Assembly (NCBI GenBank): GCA_026996935.1
Contig: JALWJW010000122.1
Location: 1-20,044, forward strand
Length of the DNA: 20,044 bases
Source: Hyphomicrobiales bacterium
GTDB taxonomy: Bacteria; Pseudomonadota; Alphaproteobacteria; Rhizobiales; Aestuariivirgaceae
Direction of reading: 5' to 3'
Positions within the stretch are counted from its first letter, which is position 1. The number at the start of each line of letters is the position of its first letter. Shown here piece after piece: positions 1 to 7,836 of the stretch. Below the pieces are notes generated by a model. The model was not told the origin of the DNA, ran no database searches, and saw only the letters and a program-made list of their open reading frames with translations. The translations under genes were made by a program, and so were the position numbers.

Positions 1-3
1 ACC

Positions 4-121
4 CTAGTGCGTGTCGTGTTTAAATAGATTCAAGCATTCATTTGCTGATATGAGGCAGGACTTGAGAAACAAGGCCGCTTATGCCAGCAAAGTGAATTCA
101 ATTCAATGCGACAGGCACTAG
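4..121. repeat. Long imperfect palindrome (hairpin or MITE-like element)
   Basis: The ends are inverted copies: CTAGTGCGTGTCG at 4-16 and CGACAGGCACTAG at 109-121 match at 12 of 13 positions. Pairing continues inward with mismatches and wobbles to about 32/93, resumes at TTTGCTG (41-47) against CAGCAAA (85-91), and closes on CTTG (61-64) / CAAG (70-73) around a five-base loop. The whole 118 nt could fold into one long hairpin. It starts 14 nt past the end of the GGDEF gene, so it may also end that transcript. I found no second copy in the window and no open frame inside. It could be a dispersed intergenic repeat, a degenerate miniature transposon or a large terminator; copy number in the genome would decide. 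Confidence 0.6.
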
Positions 122-135
122 AACATGGTTTAAGC

Positions 136-933
136 TTAAGCAGCGATACTCGGGGACTTCGGGGATCTTGGAGATTTTGGGGGGCATGGGGCACATGATG
201 CTTGGACTTGATCGCGCCCGTAGTCTTTTGCCTGATAAAGCATATCATCTGCAGCGTTTAACATTGCATCGATGCTGTTTTCTTCTGAAGAGAGGAAAAC
301 ACCGATGCTTAATGTTGCGGCAACAGGTTGGCCGTCAATGATCTGTGCCTCTTGTTTAAACAGTTTGGAGATTTTGTCAGCGAATGCTCTGATGCTTTTT
401 TCATCCGTGTCTGGAATGAAAATGGCAAATTCTTCGCCGCCCAAACGGCCGCAAATTGCATTTTGTGGTGAGTGTTTATTTATGATTTTGCCAAGTTTTG
501 ACAAAACTTTATCACCCGTATTGTGGCCAAAATAGTCATTGACGCGCTTAAAGTGATCAATGTCAATAAATAGCATAGCTTTGGAGACGGTTTGATTAGA
601 TGGTTTTTTTAGCAGTTCATTCGCGCTGGAAAAAAAGGCACGTCTGGTTAACACATTGGTTAGGCTGTCAAACCGAAGCAGGGTTATAAGCTTTCTGTTG
701 GCAGATTTTAACTGTTTTGCCTGTTTTAGGAATATATAAACCAAAGGCGGTGAAATAGACGCAGAGACTAGGGCTGCAATAAAAATGGCATCGGGTAAAT
801 CTGTTAAATATTTTGTATTGATTTCGTAAAAAACAAAAAACAAAAAACTGACAAGGGCTATGGAAACAATCATCGTTCCAATTGTCACTATTATAACTTT
901 AATTCCAAGACGATTTAAAAGCTTGTATTTCAT
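136..933 (-). CDS. Membrane-bound GGDEF protein (probable diguanylate cyclase)
   Basis: The 265-residue protein has two predicted membrane helices (about 12-36 and 48-69), then a GGDEF domain (about 85-245), so it probably makes cyclic di-GMP from two GTP at the inner membrane. The signature is GGEEF at 165-169, preceded by the metal-site segment FIDIDHFK (122-129). The allosteric I-site RxxD is absent: PQNA (156-159) stands in its place, suggesting no product inhibition through that site. There is no sensory domain beyond the membrane part. The Cys/Pro/Ser-rich C-terminal tail (about 247-263) has a repeated PKSP-like motif of unknown role. I start at the ATG at 933 because GGGAGG sits 4 nt before it; the ATG at 948 has no ribosome site. 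It lies 99 nt past the molybdenum-enzyme gene on the same strand and may have its own promoter. Confidence 0.88.
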   Translation of the reverse strand: MKYKLLNRLGIKVIIVTIGTMIVSIALVSFLFFVFYEINTKYLTDLPDAIFIAALVSASISPPLVYIFLKQAKQLKSANRKLITLLRFDSLTNVLTRRAFFSSANELLKKPSNQTVSKAMLFIDIDHFKRVNDYFGHNTGDKVLSKLGKIINKHSPQNAICGRLGGEEFAIFIPDTDEKSIRAFADKISKLFKQEAQIIDGQPVAATLSIGVFLSSEENSIDAMLNAADDMLYQAKDYGRDQVQASCAPCPPKSPRSPKSPSIAA

Positions 934-1032
934 GGTGCCTCCCACCATAACTTTAACTTAGAACATTTAAAAAACCTTAGGTTGTAATGTTAAAACTTTA
1001 GTGAGTTGAGAAAAAAGCGTTTATCGGTCAGG

Positions 1033-3276
1033 TTATATAAAATTGATACTGGAAGATAATGGTAATGTGCGGATGCGTTTGCCGGTGGCATTGAAAATGG
1101 CGTTGGCAAGGGCAGGGGCAGCAGGCGGTGTGCCCGGTTCTCCGATGCCGCTCATGCGTTCAGCATTTTGCAGGATTGCGGTTTCAATTTCAGGACACTG
1201 AGAAATGCGCATAGCATCGTAAGTATCAAAATTTTGTTGCTCAACCATTGCGTTTTTAAAAGTGATTTCCTGACCGATGGCAGCCGATAATCCAAAGATG
1301 ATACCTGATTGAAGTTGGGCCTGAATATTGGCGGGGTCCAGTGCCATGCCAACATCGGCCACACACCACACGTTTTCGATTTTAATGCCGTCAGGTGTGT
1401 CGCTAACCTCGATCACTTGCGCCACCCATGCGCCAAAGGATAATACAAAGGCAAAGCCTTGGCCTTTACCTTTCTCACGTTTTGCGCCCCAATTAGACAT
1501 GGCGGCGACTTTTTCAATAACCTTGATAGCGGTTGAGTGTTTTGCCATAAGTTTTAGGCGCATTTCAACAGGGTCTTGTTTACCAATGACAGCGATTTCA
1601 TCAATTATGCTTTCGTGGAAAAACCCGTTGTAGGAGTTGCCCACTGAGCGCCAAAAGCCGACGGGGATGTCGAGGTCTACCGGTTTTGCCGTGACGCGAT
1701 AATTGGGGATTGTGTAGGGTTGATCAAAAGCCCCTTCAATGGTGGTGCGATCTGGCCCGGCGGCAGGAATTGACGGAAAAGTGCGCTTGAGAAGGCTGCC
1801 TAAAATGGGTTGGGTGGCGACCTCAATGTCTAAGGTTTTAGGCAAACCATCTTTGTCGATGCTGGCTTTAAACCGGGCGATTGCGCCGGGGCGATAGGCA
1901 TCGTGGGTGATGTCTTCTTCGCGCGTCCAAGTGACTTTAACGGGCCGGCCATTGGTATGCTTGGCTATGTGCATGGCAGCTACTGCAAAATCAATTTCAA
2001 AGCGCCTGCCAAACCCGCCGCCCAGAAGAGTTGTGTTGATGGTGACATCATCGGCGTTGATTTCAAACTCGCGAGCGCCGATCATTTGCAAAAGTGTTGG
2101 TGCTTGAGTGCCGAGCCAAAGTGTGAGTTTGCCATCTTTCCATTGCGCTGTGGCGTTCATTGGTTCCATGCAGGTATGGGCTAAATAGGGGGCTTTGTAT
2201 TCACCACTAATTTCAGTTGCCCCTGATGTGTCGCCATCATCACGCATGGTCCATCCGTCTGCTTGCTCAAACCCTGTTGCCAGTTTTTTGAAAATGCCAT
2301 CTGTATCGGTGGGATAGGTGGCTTGGTGCCATTTTAGATCTAAGGTTTTGGCGGCCTCAAATGCGCGCCATGTGTTATCGGCCAAAACACCGACACCGTT
2401 CCCCAGATCAATGACTTTTTCAACACCGCGCATTTTCATCGCTTTGGTTTGGTCGTGGGATTTTAGCTTGGCACCAAAGCGTGGTGACATGCGTATGGTG
2501 GCGTGAACCATATCAGGTAAATCAATGTCAATTCCAAAAATAGCGGTGCCATTGACTTTGGCTGGCAAGTCTTTGCGTTTTTGAGATTTGCCAAGGATTT
2601 TCCATTTGCCAGGTGGTTTAAGTTTGATGTCATTGGGCGGGGTTAGTGTTGCCGCTGTTTTGGCAAGCTGGCCATAGGTAAGGCTTTTACCTGAAGTGTT
2701 GTCTATTATCGTGCCGTCTTCAGTGGAAAGGTTTTCTATTTTTGTGTTGAATTGCTTTTGGGCTGCTTTGAGCATAACGGCACGGGCAGTGGCCCCGGCT
2801 AAGCGCATTTTGTCAAAGGCATCGATAATTGAGGAGGAGCCACCTGTTGCTTGAATGCCCAAAAACTTGGCGGCAATTTTTTGTGATGTGCGAAAGCTGT
2901 TGGCCAGAATTGAACGGTTAAAGTCAGCAAAGGGCACCGATGCTTCCAAAGCTGCATGATTGTAGTAAGCCCAACCAGCGGGGCCATGCTCAACTTTGAT
3001 TGAGGTTAAATCAACTTCGAGTTCTTCAGCCACTAATGCTGCAAGAGTGGTCGTGACACCCTGACCCATTTCAGCGCGCGGTGTGATGATAGTGATCTGG
3101 TTGTCAGATGTGATTTTGAGATAGGGATTAAAAGTGGTTTCGCCTTCTGCCAAATCTTTATCCAAAGGGTTGGGGTAAGGTTTGTTGTATTGGTAATAGC
3201 CAAAGGCCACCCCACTGGCGATAGCCGCGGTACCAATTAAGAAGGCGCGTTTGGTAATTGTTTTAAGTTTCCCCAT
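1033..3276 (-). CDS. Molybdopterin-binding large subunit, xanthine dehydrogenase/aldehyde oxidase family (IorB-like)
   Basis: This 747-residue protein is the catalytic subunit of a two-subunit molybdenum hydroxylase (COG1529 type), which oxidises an aldehyde or N-heterocycle with water as oxygen source. Family marks: MGQG at 70-73, TGGSSS near 144-149, GGGFGRRF at 419-426, and the C-terminal GIGEPG at 710-715, whose Glu713 matches the catalytic glutamate. The GGGFGRR form is typical of the isoquinoline 1-oxidoreductase beta group. The N-terminus (TKRAFLIG, then a hydrophobic stretch to about 28) resembles a Tat signal with KR instead of RR, pointing to the periplasmic side of the membrane. 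I start at the ATG at 3276: AAGGA lies 8 nt before it and the partner gene ends 5 nt upstream, suggesting coupled translation. The substrate cannot be read from the sequence. Confidence 0.9.
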   Translation of the reverse strand: MGKLKTITKRAFLIGTAAIASGVAFGYYQYNKPYPNPLDKDLAEGETTFNPYLKITSDNQITIITPRAEMGQGVTTTLAALVAEELEVDLTSIKVEHGPAGWAYYNHAALEASVPFADFNRSILANSFRTSQKIAAKFLGIQATGGSSSIIDAFDKMRLAGATARAVMLKAAQKQFNTKIENLSTEDGTIIDNTSGKSLTYGQLAKTAATLTPPNDIKLKPPGKWKILGKSQKRKDLPAKVNGTAIFGIDIDLPDMVHATIRMSPRFGAKLKSHDQTKAMKMRGVEKVIDLGNGVGVLADNTWRAFEAAKTLDLKWHQATYPTDTDGIFKKLATGFEQADGWTMRDDGDTSGATEISGEYKAPYLAHTCMEPMNATAQWKDGKLTLWLGTQAPTLLQMIGAREFEINADDVTINTTLLGGGFGRRFEIDFAVAAMHIAKHTNGRPVKVTWTREEDITHDAYRPGAIARFKASIDKDGLPKTLDIEVATQPILGSLLKRTFPSIPAAGPDRTTIEGAFDQPYTIPNYRVTAKPVDLDIPVGFWRSVGNSYNGFFHESIIDEIAVIGKQDPVEMRLKLMAKHSTAIKVIEKVAAMSNWGAKREKGKGQGFAFVLSFGAWVAQVIEVSDTPDGIKIENVWCVADVGMALDPANIQAQLQSGIIFGLSAAIGQEITFKNAMVEQQNFDTYDAMRISQCPEIETAILQNAERMSGIGEPGTPPAAPALANAIFNATGKRIRTLPLSSSINFI

Positions 3277-3281
3277 ATCTT

Positions 3282-3740
3282 TTATCCTTTCGCCAATTGT
3301 TTGGCGGCATCGTGGATGGCGGCGCGGATACGAACATAGGTGCCACAGCGGCACATGTTGCCTGCCATGTGTTCATCAATGTCGTCATTGGTTGGGGCGG
3401 GGTTGGCGTTCAAAAGCGATACTGCGCTGACGATTTGGCCCGATTGGCAATAACCGCATTGCGGTACCTGATGGTCAAGCCATGCCTGTTGAACTGCATG
3501 AAGTGTATCGCCCGCAGCGATGCCTTCAATGGTGGTGATATCACCTTCAACATCTGATAATGGGGTTGAACATGAGCGGATAGGTTCGCCGTTCATTAAA
3601 ACAGTGCAGGCACCGCATGCTGCAATACCGCAGCCAAATTTTGTCCCCTTTAAACCAACAATATCACGTATGGCCCATAATAACGGCATATCGGGTTCAG
3701 CATCGATGGTGATTTTTTTACCGTTGATTGTTAGGTCCAT
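3282..3740 (-). CDS. [2Fe-2S]-binding small subunit of a molybdenum hydroxylase (IorA-like)
   Basis: The 152-residue protein carries the two iron-sulfur clusters that take electrons from the molybdenum site of the large subunit. The N-terminal plant-ferredoxin-like cluster is bound by Cys37, Cys42, Cys45 and Cys57. The C-terminal helical-bundle cluster uses Cys95, Cys98, Cys130 and Cys132 (CGYC and CRC motifs). Length and all eight cysteines are normal for the family. It has no signal peptide, so if the enzyme is exported it would travel with the large subunit. The ATG at 3740 is chosen because GGAGG lies 5 nt before it; a TTG four codons earlier has no such site. It sits between the cyclase gene (24 nt upstream) and the large subunit (5 nt downstream). 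No FAD-subunit gene is nearby, consistent with IorAB-type enzymes that pass electrons to a cytochrome or quinone. Confidence 0.93.
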   Translation of the reverse strand: MDLTINGKKITIDAEPDMPLLWAIRDIVGLKGTKFGCGIAACGACTVLMNGEPIRSCSTPLSDVEGDITTIEGIAAGDTLHAVQQAWLDHQVPQCGYCQSGQIVSAVSLLNANPAPTNDDIDEHMAGNMCRCGTYVRIRAAIHDAAKQLAKG

Positions 3741-3764
3741 CTCTACCTCCAAATGGGCGTATGA

Positions 3765-5141
3765 TTATTTAGTCCACACTTTAATTTTCTGCTCAAAGCC
3801 GCGAATATGTTGGGTGGTGTGATTTTTGAACTGACGTTGTAATGTTTCATCACCTGTTTCGTTTATGGCTTGGGATAGTAAAGCATCACTAACGGTCAGC
3901 GTACAGTTAAGTTTTCGATTTAAATTTTCTAATCGTGCTGCGGTGTTGACAGTATTGCCAATGACGGCAAATTCCATTCGATTGGAGCCAATGTCACCCA
4001 TGACAACATTGCCGTAGTGTAGGCCAAAGCCGGCGCGAATGATTTCGCTGCCTTGGGCTTGGCGTTTTTCGTTTATCCCATTTAATGCTTTAATCATTTT
4101 ATTGGCGCACGCAAGGGCGTTCGAAGCATCTTTATTTGAGGGGTATGGCGTGCCAAATGTTGCCATTAGGCCGTCGCCCAAAAACTTGTCTAAGGTGCCA
4201 TTGTGTTTAAATACTTCATTTTCCATTGCTCCTAAAAACTCTCTTAAAAGGGCAATGGTTTCTTCTGGTGGTAGTTTTTGTGACATGGTGGTGAAGCCTA
4301 TAATGTCAACAAAAAGTACAGCAATTTTTTGTTTGCGTATTTCTTTTAATGGCTGATCGTTTTGGGCGAGTTCTGCCACTACGGTAGGTGAGAAATAGCG
4401 GGCTAAATTATGATGCTCACGCAAGGTTTCTGCCTGTTGCAGTAATAATCGTTTAGAACGGCGGCCGTTCAAAGCTAAAATGAATCCCACAATGATGAAG
4501 ACGACAACTTCTTGAATGCGCAGCGAAATACCAGGATCATTGAGATCAACAAAAGGGATAAGAACATCATAGTTTTTCACTACATTGATCAATTGGCGGT
4601 TAACCTCAACCAGGCCATCAGGTTGCCATATGATCCAACCGAGACCGAGCAGCCAAATTGCTGCGGTCCATGTGGACATGGCAATCAAAGTTCGCCAGGA
4701 ATAGGCCAGTGAGGCAGCAGCCAAAAGAACAAAGAAATATATGAAGTTTTCAAAGCGATATTGAAGTGCCGGGGGCCAGTTAAGTGGTTCGAGCGGGTTG
4801 GGAATAACCGTAATGATGGTGAGAAGGGTGATGTCGCAAAACATCAAGAACAGTTCGCTGCGTGAAACGCCTGATTTCCCAACTTTTAATTGCGCCCAGC
4901 CGATGAGGCCAAAAAGCGCTAATAGTCCCAGAAAATAGATAACAGTCCAGCGAGGATTGATATAAATGATGAGTATGGCAATGGTCAGAAGGGCGAAGAA
5001 GCGTGCTTTTACGGCAAGGCGCAATCCGTCTTTTTTATCTGCTTCAAGGGCTTTTTCGACAAATTCATTGGCGGGTATGTCGTCGTTGGGGCGACGCATA
5101 TTGGATATGAATGTCGCAAAACCCTTCCATAAACCCGCCAT
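3765..5141 (-). CDS. Membrane class III adenylate/guanylate cyclase
   Basis: The 458-residue protein has about six membrane helices (roughly 47-62, 66-82, 95-113, 133-150, 153-172 and 210-225), a short linker with the usual YFSP segment (249-252), and a class III cyclase domain (about 270-440). It should make cAMP or cGMP in the cytoplasm. Metal-binding aspartates are Asp279 (FVDIIGFT) and Asp323 (KFLGDG). Lys319 fits the purine-binding lysine, and Asn399 and Arg403 fit the transition-state pair, so the domain looks active. The second purine-contacting position (Asp in mammalian adenylate cyclase, Thr/Ser in many bacterial ones) appears to be Ala392, so base preference is uncertain. A GGAG lies 10 nt before the ATG. 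Its 24-nt spacing to the [2Fe-2S] gene suggests one transcript with the molybdenum enzyme. Confidence 0.9.
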   Translation of the reverse strand: MAGLWKGFATFISNMRRPNDDIPANEFVEKALEADKKDGLRLAVKARFFALLTIAILIIYINPRWTVIYFLGLLALFGLIGWAQLKVGKSGVSRSELFLMFCDITLLTIITVIPNPLEPLNWPPALQYRFENFIYFFVLLAAASLAYSWRTLIAMSTWTAAIWLLGLGWIIWQPDGLVEVNRQLINVVKNYDVLIPFVDLNDPGISLRIQEVVVFIIVGFILALNGRRSKRLLLQQAETLREHHNLARYFSPTVVAELAQNDQPLKEIRKQKIAVLFVDIIGFTTMSQKLPPEETIALLREFLGAMENEVFKHNGTLDKFLGDGLMATFGTPYPSNKDASNALACANKMIKALNGINEKRQAQGSEIIRAGFGLHYGNVVMGDIGSNRMEFAVIGNTVNTAARLENLNRKLNCTLTVSDALLSQAINETGDETLQRQFKNHTTQHIRGFEQKIKVWTK

Positions 5142-5240
5142 GTTCTGATTTCTCCGTCGTGTAAATTTTGTCGTTAAACCTAGTCGCGTTTGAATGGTGT
5201 TGCTTTTGCGATAAAAAGGAACATGGTTTTGGACCTTGGT

Positions 5241-7118
5241 TTATTTACGCGTGTGAATATTTCTCATGCCATCAATAATGGAAGATAAAGAAATTTGATC
5301 GCCATTTATCGGTAGTCCCTGACTGTCTTCGTTTTCGCGGCTACCGGGGATATGTTGTGTAGGTAGGGTTGAAAACTTCATACGCATTGGCGTTGCAATG
5401 CCTTCGCCAAAGGCAATGGCTTCGCGGTTGCCAATTGATGATAAGAAACTCATGGTGCTGGCTGATGAGTCAGGTATGGCTGAACGGATAATATCCTGAT
5501 CGCCATCATTTGACAAACGCATGGCAAACACGGTTGAACATTGCGATAAAATTGTTGGATCAAGTTCACCTGGGCGTTGAGTGACAATGCCGAGATAGGC
5601 ACCGTATTTTCGACCCTCTTTGGCGATGCGGGCAAGAGCGCGTCTTGTTGGGCCAAAACCTTGACGATGATCGTGAGGGACATAACGGTGTGCTTCTTCA
5701 CACATCACCAGAACTTCGCATTTGCCTTTGCTCCATACCGCTAAATCAAAGGCCATACGTGATAAGACTGCTACGACTGAATTTACTACTTCAGATGGGA
5801 TACCTGTCAGTTGGAAAGTGGTGATGGGGCGATTGTTGATTGGGACTCGGAAAATGTTTGCGATGACTTTTTCCATATTGTCTTCAACGGTGCGTTGCGA
5901 GAACATAAAGCGATAGCGTGGATCAGCAATGAGTGATTCCAGACGATTTTTAAGAGATTTTAACACCAACCTGTTGTGCGCTGCATCAAGGCAGCCAATT
6001 TCCTCTTCCATTAATGCCAATAAATCAGACATGCGGTAAGGCACCGGGGTGTCGGCGGTAATGGTTTGATTGGGGCCGGAAGATTTGAGCAAAGAACTGG
6101 GTTGTTGAATTTTTTTTGCAAAGCGTTGTTTAGCCTGGGGAATGAGATCGCGCAGGCAGTCAATTTCTTCTTCAACGCCATCGCGATCACGAAACACCAC
6201 TTCGCAAAACTCTTCTTGTTGAAAGAGCCAGAAAGGTAGTTCAAGCGTGTCGGTTGAAATGGTGACTGACTCATCTTTAAAGGCGCTGGCATATTCATTA
6301 TGAGGATCCAGAATGAGAATGCGTAAATTGGGTCGTGCTTCGATGATTTTTCGCATGAGCAATGAAACGGTGGTGGACTTGCCTGTGCCGGTTGAGCCGA
6401 CAATTGCAAAATGACGTTTGATCATATCGTCAATACAAACAACTGCCGGAATAGATTCGTCTTGTGACAGAGAACCTATAATCGCGGTTTGACGGTCGAT
6501 CGGGTTGTGGATGACAGCAAGATCTCCTGCCCGGATATTGTGAGCTATTGAACCCAAAGGCGGGTAAACATTAATGCCGCGGCTGAATGATAATTGGCCT
6601 TGAGGTGATTGAGAAATTTCACCCACAAGTTCAATTTGAACTTTCATTGCGTTGTGGGATTTTTGACTCCAGGTATCTTGGGCTGTTTCTATTTTATAGA
6701 CCAGGCCAACAATTCGACTGTTGCCAACTGAAATGGAAATGAGGCGACCTATGGTCCAAAAGCCGGTGCTATCGGCACTGGGGTTAATGGCTGAAGCAAC
6801 CAGTGTGGCATACCCGCCATCAACGGCAATAACATGGCCGAGTAGTCTGTTTTCGGGCTGGTCCCGTGCGCGGCGTTCTTGAACGGGGGCTGGATGGGCT
6901 TGTTGTGCTGGCGTATGTTGAACAGGGGCTGGAGAGTTGGCCGGGGCTTGTAGAGGTGCTTGTGGCGGGACATGCCTGGCTGTTTGTTGCGTTATTGGTG
7001 TTTGTAAGTGTGCTGGTTGTTGAGGGGGCGGTGCGACGGGGTTCGTGGCCTGAGGCGTTGCGGTTTTGCTGTGTTGAGAATTGCCTGCTGTCAGATTTGA
7101 GAATGTACCAAACGCCAT
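5241..7118 (-). CDS. HerA-like ATPase (DUF87, HAS-barrel)
   Basis: The 625-residue protein resembles HerA/FtsK-superfamily hexameric DNA translocases. Residues about 15-85 are a low-complexity Pro/Gln/Ala linker. Residues about 90-215 fit a HAS-barrel. The ATPase core follows, with Walker A GSTGTGKST (241-249), LILDPHNEY (268-276), Walker B VLVMCEEAHRYVP (469-481, Glu474/475), a TQRPGELD segment (513-520) and a likely arginine-finger region around Arg545. In archaea HerA works with the nuclease NurA in DNA end resection; no NurA or other nuclease gene lies here, so its role is open. Stand-alone HerA-like ATPases occur widely in alphaproteobacteria. The ATG at 7118 has GAGG 9 nt upstream. It is divergent from the TetR operon across 130 nt and lies 99 nt upstream of the cyclase gene. 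Confidence 0.85.
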   Translation of the reverse strand: MAFGTFSNLTAGNSQHSKTATPQATNPVAPPPQQPAHLQTPITQQTARHVPPQAPLQAPANSPAPVQHTPAQQAHPAPVQERRARDQPENRLLGHVIAVDGGYATLVASAINPSADSTGFWTIGRLISISVGNSRIVGLVYKIETAQDTWSQKSHNAMKVQIELVGEISQSPQGQLSFSRGINVYPPLGSIAHNIRAGDLAVIHNPIDRQTAIIGSLSQDESIPAVVCIDDMIKRHFAIVGSTGTGKSTTVSLLMRKIIEARPNLRILILDPHNEYASAFKDESVTISTDTLELPFWLFQQEEFCEVVFRDRDGVEEEIDCLRDLIPQAKQRFAKKIQQPSSLLKSSGPNQTITADTPVPYRMSDLLALMEEEIGCLDAAHNRLVLKSLKNRLESLIADPRYRFMFSQRTVEDNMEKVIANIFRVPINNRPITTFQLTGIPSEVVNSVVAVLSRMAFDLAVWSKGKCEVLVMCEEAHRYVPHDHRQGFGPTRRALARIAKEGRKYGAYLGIVTQRPGELDPTILSQCSTVFAMRLSNDGDQDIIRSAIPDSSASTMSFLSSIGNREAIAFGEGIATPMRMKFSTLPTQHIPGSRENEDSQGLPINGDQISLSSIIDGMRNIHTRK

Positions 7119-7226
7119 CTATTTTGCCCTCGTTAAGATTTATTGCACCATAGCAAAGTCAGGTTAATTACCCGTATATGTGTAAGCTCTTGTGTTTTCA
7201 TGATAAAACCGCTAAAAATAATTTTG

Positions 7227-7242
7227 TACCAACTAGTATGTA
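7227..7242. promoter_or_regulatory. Candidate TetR operator (palindrome around ACTAGT)
   Basis: The 16-nt sequence TACCAACTAGTATGTA is an inverted repeat of the form TACnnACTAGTnnGTA, matching at 12 of 16 positions. It ends 6 nt before the TetR start codon and lies in the divergent gap to the HerA gene. TetR regulators commonly bind such palindromes at their own promoters, so self-regulation of the TetR-MFS-GST operon is the natural reading. No clear ribosome site lies between it and the ATG, so the transcript may be leaderless or nearly so. This is inferred from position and symmetry only. Confidence 0.5.
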
Positions 7243-7248
7243 TGTAAA

Positions 7249-7836
7249 ATGACAAACTCATCAACCAGAGAAAAAATTATTAAAGCTGCGCAGACCTTGT
7301 TGTATCTCGAAGGTTATGAAGCGATGAGTCCGGGGAAGGTTTTAAAACTTTCGGGCGCTGGCAAGGGCAGTTTATATCATCACTTTTCCGGGAAACCTGC
7401 ATTGGCGCGCACGGTGCTTGATGGGGTGGCTGATGAATTATGTAAGACAGCAAAATCTGTTTTCGATAATGAAAATATGACACCTGATAAAAAGATTGAG
7501 CAGTTTTTAAGCCGAAAGCGTCATGGGCTTCTTGGCTGCAAACTTGGTCGGTTGGCAAATGAAAAAGCTTTTCTTGATGAAAATTTACGCGCGCCGCTGG
7601 AAGCGTATTTTTCATTTGTTTTGGGACAGGTAAAGCGAACTCTTAAAGAAGGCATCGATCAGGGTGTGTTTAGAGAGCAAATGCCTGTTGAGGCCATTGC
7701 ACATCTGATTATCTCTTCTATTCAGGGCGGCTATGTGGTTTCCAAGTCTTTAAATAATGATGAGGCTGTAAATTTGGCCACCAGTGGGGCGATCGAGCTT
7801 TTAAGCTCATATAAAATAAAAGCTGATCTCAAATGA
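7249..7836 (+). CDS. TetR/AcrR family transcriptional regulator
   Basis: The 195-residue protein has a typical TetR N-terminus: helix 1 begins TREKIIKAAQTLLYLEGYEA, followed by a helix-turn-helix at about 27-46 ending SLYHHF. The C-terminal ligand domain contains GCKLGRLANE (96-105), a GC-x-GxLAxE pattern seen in the NemR/AcuR/LmrA-like branch, where the cysteine can sense electrophiles; here it is Cys97 (Cys65 is the only other). It probably represses its own operon through the palindrome at 7227-7242. The MFS start codon overlaps its stop as ATGA (7833-7836), so the two are translationally coupled. The inducer cannot be named; with a GST and an exporter-like protein downstream, a reactive electrophile or xenobiotic is plausible. 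Confidence 0.92.
   Translation: MTNSSTREKIIKAAQTLLYLEGYEAMSPGKVLKLSGAGKGSLYHHFSGKPALARTVLDGVADELCKTAKSVFDNENMTPDKKIEQFLSRKRHGLLGCKLGRLANEKAFLDENLRAPLEAYFSFVLGQVKRTLKEGIDQGVFREQMPVEAIAHLIISSIQGGYVVSKSLNNDEAVNLATSGAIELLSSYKIKADLK

Noticed and set aside
973..983. AACCTTAGGTT followed on the minus strand by six Ts, as a terminator of the molybdenum-enzyme operon
   Set aside because: The stem would be only 4 bp and AT/GC mixed, too weak to support a call.
3277..3354. N-terminal extension of the molybdopterin subunit by 26 codons
   Set aside because: It would overlap the [2Fe-2S] gene, hide the Tat-like signal internally and lacks a ribosome site; the ATG at 3276 has AAGGA at good distance.
5241..7118. 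HerA as part of a Sir2-HerA or similar anti-phage system
   Set aside because: No Sir2, DUF4297, nuclease or other defence gene is adjacent; neighbours are a cyclase gene and a divergent TetR operon.
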